In this document: positions 6,320 to 13,439 of the stretch, one piece after another
Layout: each line of letters begins with the position of its first letter
Position numbering within the stretch: position 1 is the first letter of the stretch
Origin: a virus
IMG/VR virus record: IMGVR_UViG_3300029448_000310
Location: 1-22,000 of that record
Length of the DNA stretch: 22,000 nt
Reading direction: 5' to 3' (one strand)
Made by a program: the position numbers and the translations under genes
The notes under the pieces: generated by a model
What the model was told of the DNA's origin: nothing
Databases searched by the model: none
Seen by the model: the letters and a program-made list of their open reading frames with translations, nothing else

Positions 6320-8170
6320 GTGGATGACGATCTGTTTGACACGCTGACTCGGCATCAAATATTCATCCAACGGTTAGCTGGTGGTCAGGTCAACAAAGCA
6401 GGAGTAGAACTTGAGAAGCTCATAGCTGAAGTTGAGCGCAAGCTAGAGGGCGATCTGACAGACTTCCAGCAGTTCCGCTATCAGCGAATCCTCGATGATC
6501 TCAAACTTTATGCCGCAGAGGTGTACCAAGAGATCGGAGCATCAACAGAGGATTTCGCCAATAACTTTATTCAATATGAATCTGAATTCAGCACAGCCGC
6601 ATTCACGCAAGCTACTGGAGTCGATTTCGATCTACCTAACCCTGTACAACTCCGATCCGCATACCTGACTGATGTGATGGCCTTACAGCCCGGAAGATCA
6701 GCTAAATCATTCGGTCAGTTGATGAGTTCTTTTAGTCAGCAAGCACAAGGCCAGTTCTTACAAGTCTTGCGTGATGGGTTTGCTTTGGGTCGCACTTCAC
6801 CGCAAATCGTGAATGATATAAAAGATCATGTCAGTCTCAAGAAAGATCAGGTCAAAACGCTGATCAGGACAGGAACGAACAATTTAGCCGTCAAAGCCCG
6901 AAACGAAACGCTCAAAGAGAATGCTGATATTCTCGATGGATACCAGTGGGTCGCTACTCTCGACAGTCGGACTACGTTCATTTGTATGAGTCGAGATGGT
7001 TTGATCTATCCAATCTCTGATAATCCTGAGAGATCACCGAAGCCGCCAGCCCACTTTGGCTGTCGCTCTACGATTGTCCCCAAGGTGAAGAAGGAATTTG
7101 AACTCGATGTTGATGGTCAAAGAGGTGCGGTTGGATCGTCAGGTCGGGGTGTGGTCAGTGCAAAACTCAACTATGAGCAATGGTTGCGGAAACAATCCAA
7201 AGAGTTCCAGATTGAGGTGCTAGGCAAGGAGCGTCAACGCCTGTTCGCTCAACAGCGGTTGCCACTGTCACGATTCATCGACAGCGATGGTCGCACTCTG
7301 ACACTGCAAGAGTTGAGAGATAGAGACATCACATTCAATCAAACGACGATCCAACAAGCTATTAGACCCACTTTGCCAGACCCTGAAGCACCGACATTTA
7401 CCTTCAGACCAACATCAGAAATCAAATTCAAGACACCAAAAGAAGCCAGAAAACGCCTCAAAGCATATGTCGAAGAGGGTAACGCAGATCCTCGGCAATA
7501 CTCAGATACGCGATTCTCAGGCAAAAAGAATTGGGGTTCTGTCTCTCGATTCGATGATGATATTGCGGTTGCGACTGAGGCGTGTTTGGAAGATTTCGAC
7601 AGTTTATCTCGTTTGTTCAATATACCCAAACTTAGAGCAATCCAAACGAGACGAGGAACACGAGTCAACGCCTCAATGGGTGACGCAACCCTTTCCATCA
7701 ATCAGAAAAACATGGGTAGAAGAGTGTCTGGAATAGCGGATAGCACAGACGGGCTTGGTGGGCGTAGGTTGGCAACCAATCGATCTGCATGGAATCAAGG
7801 AGATGCAGAGAACAAACCTTGGAGTGTCGCAAGTTATCAGGAAACACGATTCGACACTTACAGATCAGTGATGATTCATGAGTTTGGTCATCATGTTCAC
7901 CAGACCTATAAGTTTAGCCCCACCAAATTCAATGAGAGATTAGCTACACGCGAGTGGAATAACTTCAGTCCGATAGAACAGCGCATGAATAAATTGTGGA
8001 GGAGTTCGCGGAAAGAGTTACAACAAACATCACCAAGTCAATATGGCGAAACAAAGACAGTTGAGTGGTTTGCTGAAAACTTCAGTGCTTACTTTGGAGG
8101 ACAGAAGCAACGATGTAGCCCCAAATTTATTGAATTGATAGAGGACATGATTGCAAATGCTTACAAGTGA
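6320..8170 (+). CDS. MuF-type head morphogenesis protein with C-terminal lethal-factor-like metallopeptidase domain
   Basis: This 616-residue protein starts at a GTG, with GGAG (6311-6314) five bases upstream. Residues ~125-255 are the Mu gpF-like domain found next to portals: WVATLDSRTTFIC with C222, RDGLIYP, and PPAHFGCRS with H245 and C248. Residues 283-336 (NYEQWLRKQ, LGKERQRLF, LTLQELRDRD) look like the usual end of MuF proteins. About 280 residues follow beyond that end. They contain H520-E-F-G-H524, a gluzincin zinc-binding helix, and Y575-G-x5-E582-W-F-A-E586-x-F, where E582 is the predicted third zinc ligand. From memory, anthrax lethal factor has HEFGH (686-690), Y728 and E735 with the same Tyr-to-Glu spacing and an EFFAEAF block. 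The fusion is read directly; protease activity is inferred. The stop overlaps a tiny acidic gene. Confidence 0.85.
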   Translation: MDDDLFDTLTRHQIFIQRLAGGQVNKAGVELEKLIAEVERKLEGDLTDFQQFRYQRILDDLKLYAAEVYQEIGASTEDFANNFIQYESEFSTAAFTQATGVDFDLPNPVQLRSAYLTDVMALQPGRSAKSFGQLMSSFSQQAQGQFLQVLRDGFALGRTSPQIVNDIKDHVSLKKDQVKTLIRTGTNNLAVKARNETLKENADILDGYQWVATLDSRTTFICMSRDGLIYPISDNPERSPKPPAHFGCRSTIVPKVKKEFELDVDGQRGAVGSSGRGVVSAKLNYEQWLRKQSKEFQIEVLGKERQRLFAQQRLPLSRFIDSDGRTLTLQELRDRDITFNQTTIQQAIRPTLPDPEAPTFTFRPTSEIKFKTPKEARKRLKAYVEEGNADPRQYSDTRFSGKKNWGSVSRFDDDIAVATEACLEDFDSLSRLFNIPKLRAIQTRRGTRVNASMGDATLSINQKNMGRRVSGIADSTDGLGGRRLATNRSAWNQGDAENKPWSVASYQETRFDTYRSVMIHEFGHHVHQTYKFSPTKFNERLATREWNNFSPIEQRMNKLWRSSRKELQQTSPSQYGETKTVEWFAENFSAYFGGQKQRCSPKFIELIEDMIANAYK

Positions 8171-8336
8171 AGAACAGAGTATCATTACCCAAATCCGAGA
8201 GATTCTTGATAAGTCTGATAATATTAGCGATGAAGATTTAGATATCATTCGGGGCTTGCTACCAAAGCTACCAGAAGATATTCAAGGCGATTATGGTGAG
8301 ATATTCACGTTGATCGGACAAGGCATAGACTTATAA
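8157..8336 (+). CDS. Small acidic protein, possible partner or inhibitor of the MuF metallopeptidase domain
   Basis: From the ATG at 8157 the product is 59 residues, strongly acidic (about 15 Asp/Glu against 4 Lys/Arg) and predicted mostly helical (SEEQSIITQIREILDKSDNI, then DEDLDIIRGLL). An in-frame TTG at 8151 is an alternative start; GAGGA at 8141-8145 could serve either. I recognise no family. The start lies inside the end of the MuF-metallopeptidase gene (14-base overlap), so the two are made together. A tiny acidic gene coupled to the 3' end of a gene with a toxin-like C-terminal domain is the layout of toxin-immunity pairs. It could equally be a small head or scaffold accessory, since the next gene is the scaffold candidate. 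Confidence 0.55.
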   Translation: MLTSEEQSIITQIREILDKSDNISDEDLDIIRGLLPKLPEDIQGDYGEIFTLIGQGIDL

Positions 8337-8337
8337 G

Positions 8338-8350
8338 GCGGCAGAGCCGC
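8338..8350 (+). other. GC-rich stem-loop between acidic gene and scaffold gene
   Basis: GCGGC (8338-8342) pairs perfectly with GCCGC (8346-8350) across the loop AGA, starting two bases after a stop codon. No T run follows. It resembles the gene-end hairpin at 1494-1509 and may stabilise or punctuate the message. Confidence 0.45.
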
Positions 8351-8374
8351 AACCAAGCAAACTAGAGGTGACGC

Positions 8375-9049
8375 ATGGAAACTACGAACGAGCTACCAGT
8401 TGAAGACGCAGACAAGTCAAAACTGCAAAGTGATATTGACTCAACGATTGAGGCAAAAGTACAAGAGCGATTAGACCAAGAGATCGCTGGTCTGAAATCG
8501 AAAAACGACGAATTGTTAGCTGAAAAGAAAGCAATCCAGAAAGCAAAGGAAGAAGCAGATGCCAAAGCACGTGATGAAAGGGAAAAGCAAGCCCAAGAAA
8601 ACGGGCAATACAAAGAACTCTATGAAAGCCAAAAAGCAGAAAATGATTCGCTCAGCGTACGGCTCAAAGAGATGATGGAAAACCAGCAACGACAGACCAT
8701 CAAGTCTGAGGCGTTGCGGTTGGCTGGTACGTTGACAAAAGACGTTCAGAAGGCCAAACTTCTAGAAAAGGAGATCAGTCAGAGGCTGACTCTTGTTGAT
8801 AATGAAATCCGTGTGACTGATGATAAAGGTCAGTTGACGGTGTCATCTTTGGATGACCTGAGTGCTAAGATAAAAACGGAATATTCGTTTTTAGTTGACG
8901 GCATTCAATCTCAGGGTGGTGGGGCTACCCGAAGCATTGGCGGGGCTAGTGTTGAAGTTCAAGAAATGAGCCGGAGCCAGTTCGATGAATTGTCGCAAAA
9001 AGACAGAGCCTTATTCGTTCGTGGCAAAGGGAAAATTGTAAACGAATGA
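8375..9049 (+). CDS. Capsid scaffolding protein (coiled coil)
   Basis: The 224-residue protein is charged, with a long predicted coiled coil over about residues 15-125 (runs of Glu, Lys, Ala and Gln, such as AEKKAIQKAKEEADAKARDE). A more varied C-terminal half includes a Gly-rich break near 183-195 and a short end rich in basic residues that could bind coat subunits. Its place directly before the major capsid gene, composition and size fit a phage scaffold (GP20/DUF4355-like class). It would guide assembly of coat protein into a procapsid and then leave or be degraded. GAGGTG (about 8365-8370) precedes the start. No conventional prohead protease is visible nearby. Confidence 0.72.
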   Translation: METTNELPVEDADKSKLQSDIDSTIEAKVQERLDQEIAGLKSKNDELLAEKKAIQKAKEEADAKARDEREKQAQENGQYKELYESQKAENDSLSVRLKEMMENQQRQTIKSEALRLAGTLTKDVQKAKLLEKEISQRLTLVDNEIRVTDDKGQLTVSSLDDLSAKIKTEYSFLVDGIQSQGGGATRSIGGASVEVQEMSRSQFDELSQKDRALFVRGKGKIVNE

Positions 9050-9063
9050 AGGAGTAGCCCCAC

Positions 9064-10230
9064 ATGGCTAACGTATTAACAGACCTCGCCGCCGATATTT
9101 ATGTAGCGGCTGACGTAGTGGGACGGGAGCTTGTTGGCTTTATTCCTGCTGTTACAATTAACGCAAATGGTTCAGAACGTGCCGCAAAAGGTGACGTTGT
9201 ACGAGCCGCATTCACCCGCGAATCTACTGTTGGTGATGTATCAGAGTCTATGACTATTCCAGAAGGAACAGATCAGACGGTTGATAACAAGACACTGACG
9301 ATCGATAAGTCTCGCGCTGTTCAAATTCCATTTACTGGTGAAGATGTTTTGCACCTGAATAATGGTGTTGGCTATGAAACAGTCTACGGTGACATGATCG
9401 CTCAAGCGATGAGAGCTTTGACGAATGAAATGGAAGTTGAGATTGCTACTCAAGCGAAAAACTCAGCGTCCAGAGCTTTCGGTACGGCTGGAACGACACC
9501 ATTCGGGTCGAACTTCAACGAGGTTGCAGAGTTACGACAGATTCTGGTCGATAACGGTATGCCGCCTAATGACGGACAAGCAAGTCTGGTCTTGAATACC
9601 TTGGCCGGAACGAATTTACGTCAACTTGCAACATTGCAATCAGTCAATCAGGCTGGCAACGATACGCTGTTACGCCAAGGCACTTTGCTTGATTTGCAAG
9701 GTCTCGCTGTACGAGAATCAGCGCAAGTGCAGTCACACACCAAAGGTGCTGGTGCTGGCTATGATGTCAACAACGGATCAGGTGAGGTCGTTGGTCAAAC
9801 TACGATTACTCTTGACGGTGGTACTGTGAATACGACAGGTATCATCGCTGGTGATATCGTCACGTTTGCTGGTGATTCAATCAACAAGTACGTCGTTAAC
9901 ACTGGATTGGTAGCGACTGCTGGTGATATCGTGATTGGTGCGCCCGGTATCCGGTCTACCGTAGCTGATGCGGCTGAAATGACGATTGGCAATGACTACA
10001 CAGCCAACGTAGCTTTCCATCGGCGAGCGATTGAACTTGCGGTTCGCGCTCCTGCTGTACCAGAAGGCGGTGATAATGCTGATGACGCAATCACGGTGCA
10101 AGACCCTAATAGTGGAATCGTTTATGAAATTCGATTCTATAAGGGATATCGCAAGGCCATGATTGAAGTCTCTGTCGCGTTTGGCGTGAAGTGCTGGAAA
10201 TCAGACTTTATCGCAACACTGCTAGGCTAA
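9064..10230 (+). CDS. Major capsid protein, P22-coat-like
   Basis: The 388-residue product follows the scaffold gene and precedes the connector genes. Its sequence has the feel of the P22 gp5 coat family: an N-terminal region with GDVVRAAFTRES (43-54), a long helix-rich middle (E-MEVEIATQAKNSASRAFG region) and a Gly/Thr/Val-rich beta segment (residues ~243-310, with AGDIVTFAG at 262-270), then a return to the fold near the C-terminus (YEIRFYKGYRKAMIEVSVAF). The HK97-like fold forms the icosahedral shell. AAGGAG (9049-9054) gives a good ribosome site nine bases upstream. A strong terminator directly follows, consistent with the high expression a coat gene needs. Confidence 0.85.
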   Translation: MANVLTDLAADIYVAADVVGRELVGFIPAVTINANGSERAAKGDVVRAAFTRESTVGDVSESMTIPEGTDQTVDNKTLTIDKSRAVQIPFTGEDVLHLNNGVGYETVYGDMIAQAMRALTNEMEVEIATQAKNSASRAFGTAGTTPFGSNFNEVAELRQILVDNGMPPNDGQASLVLNTLAGTNLRQLATLQSVNQAGNDTLLRQGTLLDLQGLAVRESAQVQSHTKGAGAGYDVNNGSGEVVGQTTITLDGGTVNTTGIIAGDIVTFAGDSINKYVVNTGLVATAGDIVIGAPGIRSTVADAAEMTIGNDYTANVAFHRRAIELAVRAPAVPEGGDNADDAITVQDPNSGIVYEIRFYKGYRKAMIEVSVAFGVKCWKSDFIATLLG

Positions 10231-10236
10231 AACCAG

Positions 10237-10258
10237 ACGGGGGCTTGTCCCCCGTTTT
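10237..10258 (+). terminator. Strong intrinsic terminator after the major capsid gene
   Basis: ACGGGGG (10237-10243) pairs perfectly with CCCCCGT (10249-10255) across the loop CTTGT, and the downstream arm runs into TTTT (10255-10258). It begins seven bases after the coat stop. Partial termination here would make more coat than connector and tail message. Confidence 0.85.
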
Positions 10259-10260
10259 AC

Positions 10261-10307
10261 TTGAGCCGATTCGCGGAGTTCTGCTAGTTCGCCACGAGTC
10301 GGTTCAA
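10261..10307 (+). other. Large imperfect-dyad stem-loop between the capsid terminator and connector genes
   Basis: Bases 10261-10273 can pair with 10295-10307 over all 13 positions as RNA (eleven Watson-Crick pairs and two G-U pairs), enclosing a 21-base loop that can form a few more pairs. No T run follows, so it is not a second terminator. The ribosome site of the next gene (AAGGAA, 10310-10315) begins three bases after the stem. Candidate roles are an RNase III processing site, a translation control element, or a message stabiliser. Confidence 0.6.
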
Positions 10308-10321
10308 CTAAAGGAATAATT

Positions 10322-10468
10322 ATGGCTGAATCAAAAACCAAAAAAGTCGCTGAAGACGAAAACCCAAACCTCGTCACGCTAGTCGATGATGACGGTCGTA
10401 TCGTTAAAGTCGATCCGTGTATGGTCGATGCCTACAAGACTAACGGCTACAAGGAGCCGAAAAAATGA
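10322..10468 (+). CDS. Small head-tail region protein, 48 residues
   Basis: The frame encodes a 48-residue protein: a Lys-rich start (MAESKTKKVAEDENP), a beta-like NLVTLVDDDGRIVKVDP, and VDAYKTNGYKEPKK. Small proteins with a 'V..DGR...V....v..Y...GY' layout often sit between coat and connector genes in phages; their role is mostly unknown. The start has AAGGAA seven to twelve bases upstream, and the stop overlaps the next start as ATGA, which supports it as real. It is the first gene after the terminator and large stem-loop. Confidence 0.65.
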   Translation: MAESKTKKVAEDENPNLVTLVDDDGRIVKVDPCMVDAYKTNGYKEPKK

Positions 10469-10938
10469 GCCTTGTGGTTGAGGATGGATCAATCGTCAGT
10501 GGTGCAAACACTTACGTTTCACTGCAAAACTTTAAGGATTGGGCTACGTTAAGAAACCTGACTTACGGTAACGATGCCAAAGTGACTCAATCGATCTATC
10601 GCGCTATGGATTTCTTTGAGCGTCAAACTTTTATCGGATTCAAGGCAAACGAAGACCAACCTTTGCAGTGGCCTAGAACTGAAGCAATGATCGATGGTTA
10701 CTACGCAGACGCGACTGAGATTCCTAGCGATGTCAAACTTGCCCTATATGAGGCGATCTTTGTTCAGGAGTCAGGCAACAGCCACTTGAACACTGAGGAT
10801 CGGAAGACTTTACGAGAGAAAGTTGGCGATATCGAGGTCACCTATGCAAACAACAGCGAGAACCGGGTCACCACTCCGGCTCTGACATTTGCACTCAGCA
10901 AGATTGTCAGACCAGCATTCGAGGTGATGAGGTCGTGA
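10465..10938 (+). CDS. Head-tail connector (adaptor), DnaT-like family
   Basis: The 157-residue product begins SLVVEDGSIVSGANTYVSL and contains QPLQWPRTEA (residues 65-74) and IPSDVKLALYEAIF. This is the pattern annotated in databases as 'putative DnaT-like ssDNA-binding protein', which in phage structural operons corresponds to a head-completion or adaptor protein that binds beneath the portal. The DnaT name is misleading here; the gene lies first in a run of neck genes. It is coupled on both sides by ATGA and GTGA overlaps. Confidence 0.75.
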   Translation: MSLVVEDGSIVSGANTYVSLQNFKDWATLRNLTYGNDAKVTQSIYRAMDFFERQTFIGFKANEDQPLQWPRTEAMIDGYYADATEIPSDVKLALYEAIFVQESGNSHLNTEDRKTLREKVGDIEVTYANNSENRVTTPALTFALSKIVRPAFEVMRS

Positions 10939-11285
10939 GCTTTTCATACGATACGCTGGAAAAGAAAGCGACATCGTTGATCAAGAGTTTCGGGCGAGAG
11001 CTTACATTTACCAGAACGTCCAAAGGTTCCTATAACACTGCGACAGGCCAGACGAGTGATTCTACTAGTACGTTTAGCAAGTTTTGTTGTGTGTTCAATT
11101 ACAATGATGCAGAAATCGATGGAACCACAGTACAGCAAGGTGATCGACGCATCCTATCGGAGCCGCACACTTATGTCCTCAATGACACAGTATCTCTGGA
11201 CAGTAAGGTGTTTCGGGTGATTGGAATCAATGAGCGCAAACCATCTGACACCTTAGTTTCAGTCGATCTACAGGTGAGAGCATGA
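10935..11285 (+). CDS. Head closure (stopper) protein
   Basis: The 116-residue protein begins at a GTG with GAGG motifs just upstream. It is rich in beta strands and contains VQQGDRRILSEPHTYVLNDT, a signature of small head-closure proteins in which the GDR turn lies between strands. Such proteins follow the adaptor gene, seal the head after packaging and form the surface for the tail. Neighbour order (adaptor, closure, HK97 gp10-like, tail terminator) is the standard siphovirus neck order. I assign it by order and pattern rather than by a definitive motif. Confidence 0.68.
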   Translation: MSFSYDTLEKKATSLIKSFGRELTFTRTSKGSYNTATGQTSDSTSTFSKFCCVFNYNDAEIDGTTVQQGDRRILSEPHTYVLNDTVSLDSKVFRVIGINERKPSDTLVSVDLQVRA

Positions 11286-11710
11286 GCCTCGGTCAAGATT
11301 TAAATCGGTTCACAGTCAAAGTGACAGAAGCAAGTGAAGAGAAAATACGAGGCAACTTGCTGTCCTTTACAAAACTTGTGATCGAGCAAACTCCAGTAGA
11401 TACGGGAAGATTGCGTGGTAACTGGCAATCGAGCATCAACCAAGCCAAACTTTCACAGATAACAACACAGCAAAAGGGGCTGAGTGGTGCGGCATCAAAC
11501 CAAGCGCAGAAGACACTAGCTCAGTTTGAACTCGGAGATATTTTCTTCTTTACCAACAATCTGCCTTATGCTCGCGCAGTAGAGTTCGGGCTGTACCCTA
11601 ACCCACCAAAGAAAGGCACTGGCAAAACTGTCGGTGGATTCTCGAAACTCGCTCCGCAAGGCATGGTCAGACCATACTTTCGCGCACTTGTACGGGCTTT
11701 GCAGTCGTGA
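11282..11710 (+). CDS. HK97 gp10-like neck/tail completion protein
   Basis: The 142-residue protein has the family marks: TPVDTGRLRGNWQ (residues ~37-49) near the N-terminus, NNLPYARAVEFG (~91-102) in the middle and APQGMVRPYF close to the end. In HK97-like phages this protein sits at the neck or helps tail completion. A Gln/Ser/Ala-rich insert lies between the first two blocks. Its start overlaps the previous stop (ATGA), and its end overlaps the following GTG. Confidence 0.82.
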   Translation: MSLGQDLNRFTVKVTEASEEKIRGNLLSFTKLVIEQTPVDTGRLRGNWQSSINQAKLSQITTQQKGLSGAASNQAQKTLAQFELGDIFFFTNNLPYARAVEFGLYPNPPKKGTGKTVGGFSKLAPQGMVRPYFRALVRALQS

Positions 11711-12114
11711 GTACCGTATTTAACGATGTTCAATCAGCACTCGATGCCAGACTAGCAAGTCTATCTGGCGGTCTGGATATCGCATTTCCAAACATCCCAT
11801 ACGAACCAGCGGCAAATGAAAGCTATTTGAGAGCAAACTTTCTCCCGGCTGATGTCGTTCAAGCGGCTTTGGGAGCATCCGGCAAAGACAGAATTGATGG
11901 CGTGTATCAGGTTGATGTGTTTACCGTGGCAGGGACAGGGCGTACTAATATCCCCGACACGATTGCAGATCATTTCAAACGTGGCACAAATTTGACGTAC
12001 AATAGCAACACGGTTCGGATTATCAACGTGTCTATCAATCCGGCGATTATTAGTGGTAGTTGGCAAGCAGTGCCAGTATCCATTAACTTTTACTCATACA
12101 TGACGGCGAGGTAA
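11707..12114 (+). CDS. Tail terminator protein (DUF4128-like)
   Basis: The 135-residue product resembles the DUF4128 tail-terminator group: IAFPNIPYEP near residues 25-34, an RIDGVYQVDVF strand in the centre and a closing beta strand GSWQAVPVSINFYSY. In siphoviruses this protein caps the growing tail tube once it reaches the tape-measure length and then binds the neck. The GTG start overlaps the previous stop, and the next gene is the tail tube. The GAGG at its end also serves the tube gene as ribosome site. Confidence 0.78.
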   Translation: MSTVFNDVQSALDARLASLSGGLDIAFPNIPYEPAANESYLRANFLPADVVQAALGASGKDRIDGVYQVDVFTVAGTGRTNIPDTIADHFKRGTNLTYNSNTVRIINVSINPAIISGSWQAVPVSINFYSYMTAR

Positions 12115-12120
12115 CACATC

Positions 12121-13038
12121 ATGGCAATTGCAAACGGAGCGCAACATTCGCTGTTTTATGTTGCAGAAACCACCTATGGGACTACACCTAATAACCCTTC
12201 CTATTCACCGATCCCGCATACGGCAACGACGATTGGCATGACCAAGGACGGGATTGAGTCGGAAAAGCTCAGAGGTGATCGACAAATCGAAGACTTCCGA
12301 CATGGCAATAAGACCATTGGTGGCGATATATCATCCGAATTAGAGTACGGTGCTTTTGATGAATTGATTCAGGCTGTAATGTGCGGATCATTCAACACCA
12401 ACGTACTGATCTCAGGTAATACCAGACGGTCATTTACGCTTGAGCGTCGATTTCTGGACTTAGCTACACCTGAATATCATCGATTCACAGGCGTTGAGTT
12501 CAACACGTTAACTTTGAGTGTGGCTCCAAACGCGATGGTCGGCATGACACTTGGGATTGTCGGACAAAATATGACGCTGAACACTACTACAATCGCTGGA
12601 GCGAGTGACAATGCTGATGTCGGAAAGACTCCATTTGATTCGTTCACTGGCGCGATTACAGAAGGTGGAAGCACGATTGCGGTGGTCACTGAGATGGAAT
12701 TGACCATCGAAAACGGGCTAGAGCCTTTGTTTTCAGTAGGATCGCAATTGACCAACCAACCGTCGATTGGCAAGTCACGAGTTACTGGTACATTGGGCTT
12801 GTACTTTGACAGCAAAACAGTATTAGAAAAGTTCGTCAACGAGACAGAATCAGCAATTATTCTGACCTTGACGGATGTTCTAGGGAATGACTATCTCTTC
12901 AATCTGCCAAGGATCAAATACAACGCTGGTCAGCCTGATGTATCAGGCGAGGGAGCCATCACTTTATCAATGCCATTTGTCGCATTATTCAGCGATGCAA
13001 CCAACCAGCAATTAAAAATTACAAGGCAACCAGCCTAA
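12121..13038 (+). CDS. Major tail tube protein
   Basis: The 305-residue protein starts with MAIANGAQHSLFYVAETTYG and contains GMTKDGIESEKLRGDRQIED and GGDISSELEYGAFDELIQAV, the pattern of the siphovirus 'phage tail tube' family. The rest is beta-rich and includes a segment around residues 130-215 that looks like an inserted domain. Rings of this protein would stack around the tape measure. It is longer than minimal tube proteins, and the terminal portion (QPDVSGEGAITLSMPFVALF) is the closing strand of the tube fold. The position between tail terminator and tail chaperones is canonical. GAGG twelve to nine bases upstream is the ribosome site. Confidence 0.85.
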   Translation: MAIANGAQHSLFYVAETTYGTTPNNPSYSPIPHTATTIGMTKDGIESEKLRGDRQIEDFRHGNKTIGGDISSELEYGAFDELIQAVMCGSFNTNVLISGNTRRSFTLERRFLDLATPEYHRFTGVEFNTLTLSVAPNAMVGMTLGIVGQNMTLNTTTIAGASDNADVGKTPFDSFTGAITEGGSTIAVVTEMELTIENGLEPLFSVGSQLTNQPSIGKSRVTGTLGLYFDSKTVLEKFVNETESAIILTLTDVLGNDYLFNLPRIKYNAGQPDVSGEGAITLSMPFVALFSDATNQQLKITRQPA

Positions 13039-13055
13039 TATGAAGGAACTAGCAA

Positions 13056-13439
13056 ATGGAACTAGCACAATTAAAAACAGCGGAAACGCACGATGATGGC
13101 GCGGATGTCACAATTCTTTCACCGATTGATGGCAAGCCTACGGACGTTATTATCCGCATCAAAGGCATGGATTCAAAAACGTGGCGAGAAGCTAAAAAGA
13201 ATCAGACACAAAAAATAATTGATGCACGAGCAGATAATCAAATGAATGCTCTGGATTATGATTTGATGGACGCAGAAGCATTAGCAGAAGCGACGATCTC
13301 ATGGTCAAACATCACAAAGGACGGGAAGGAATACGAGTTTAATCGACAAAATGCTATCAATCTGTATGCGAATGCTCCTGATATCAAAGATCAACTCCTA
13401 GCCTTCCTAGGTAACAGAGCCAATTTTATCAGCGGCTGA
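13056..13439 (+). CDS. Tail assembly chaperone, short form (lambda G-like)
   Basis: The 127-residue product lies between tail tube and tape measure, where siphoviruses encode the tail assembly chaperone pair. It is acidic and partly helical, with IIRIKGMDSKTWREAKK (residues ~32-48) near the start and AISWSN-like residues near 86-92, consistent with this family. It would bind the tape measure to keep it soluble while tube protein is added. Near the 3' end a -1 frameshift would fuse it to the overlapping frame that ends at 13756. AAGGA sits about ten bases before the ATG. Confidence 0.78.
   Translation: MELAQLKTAETHDDGADVTILSPIDGKPTDVIIRIKGMDSKTWREAKKNQTQKIIDARADNQMNALDYDLMDAEALAEATISWSNITKDGKEYEFNRQNAINLYANAPDIKDQLLAFLGNRANFISG

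Noticed and set aside
10261-10307. tRNA gene or tRNA-derived att site (a GGTTCAA string is present)
   Set aside because: No acceptor, D or anticodon arms can be drawn; the element is a single long stem-loop.
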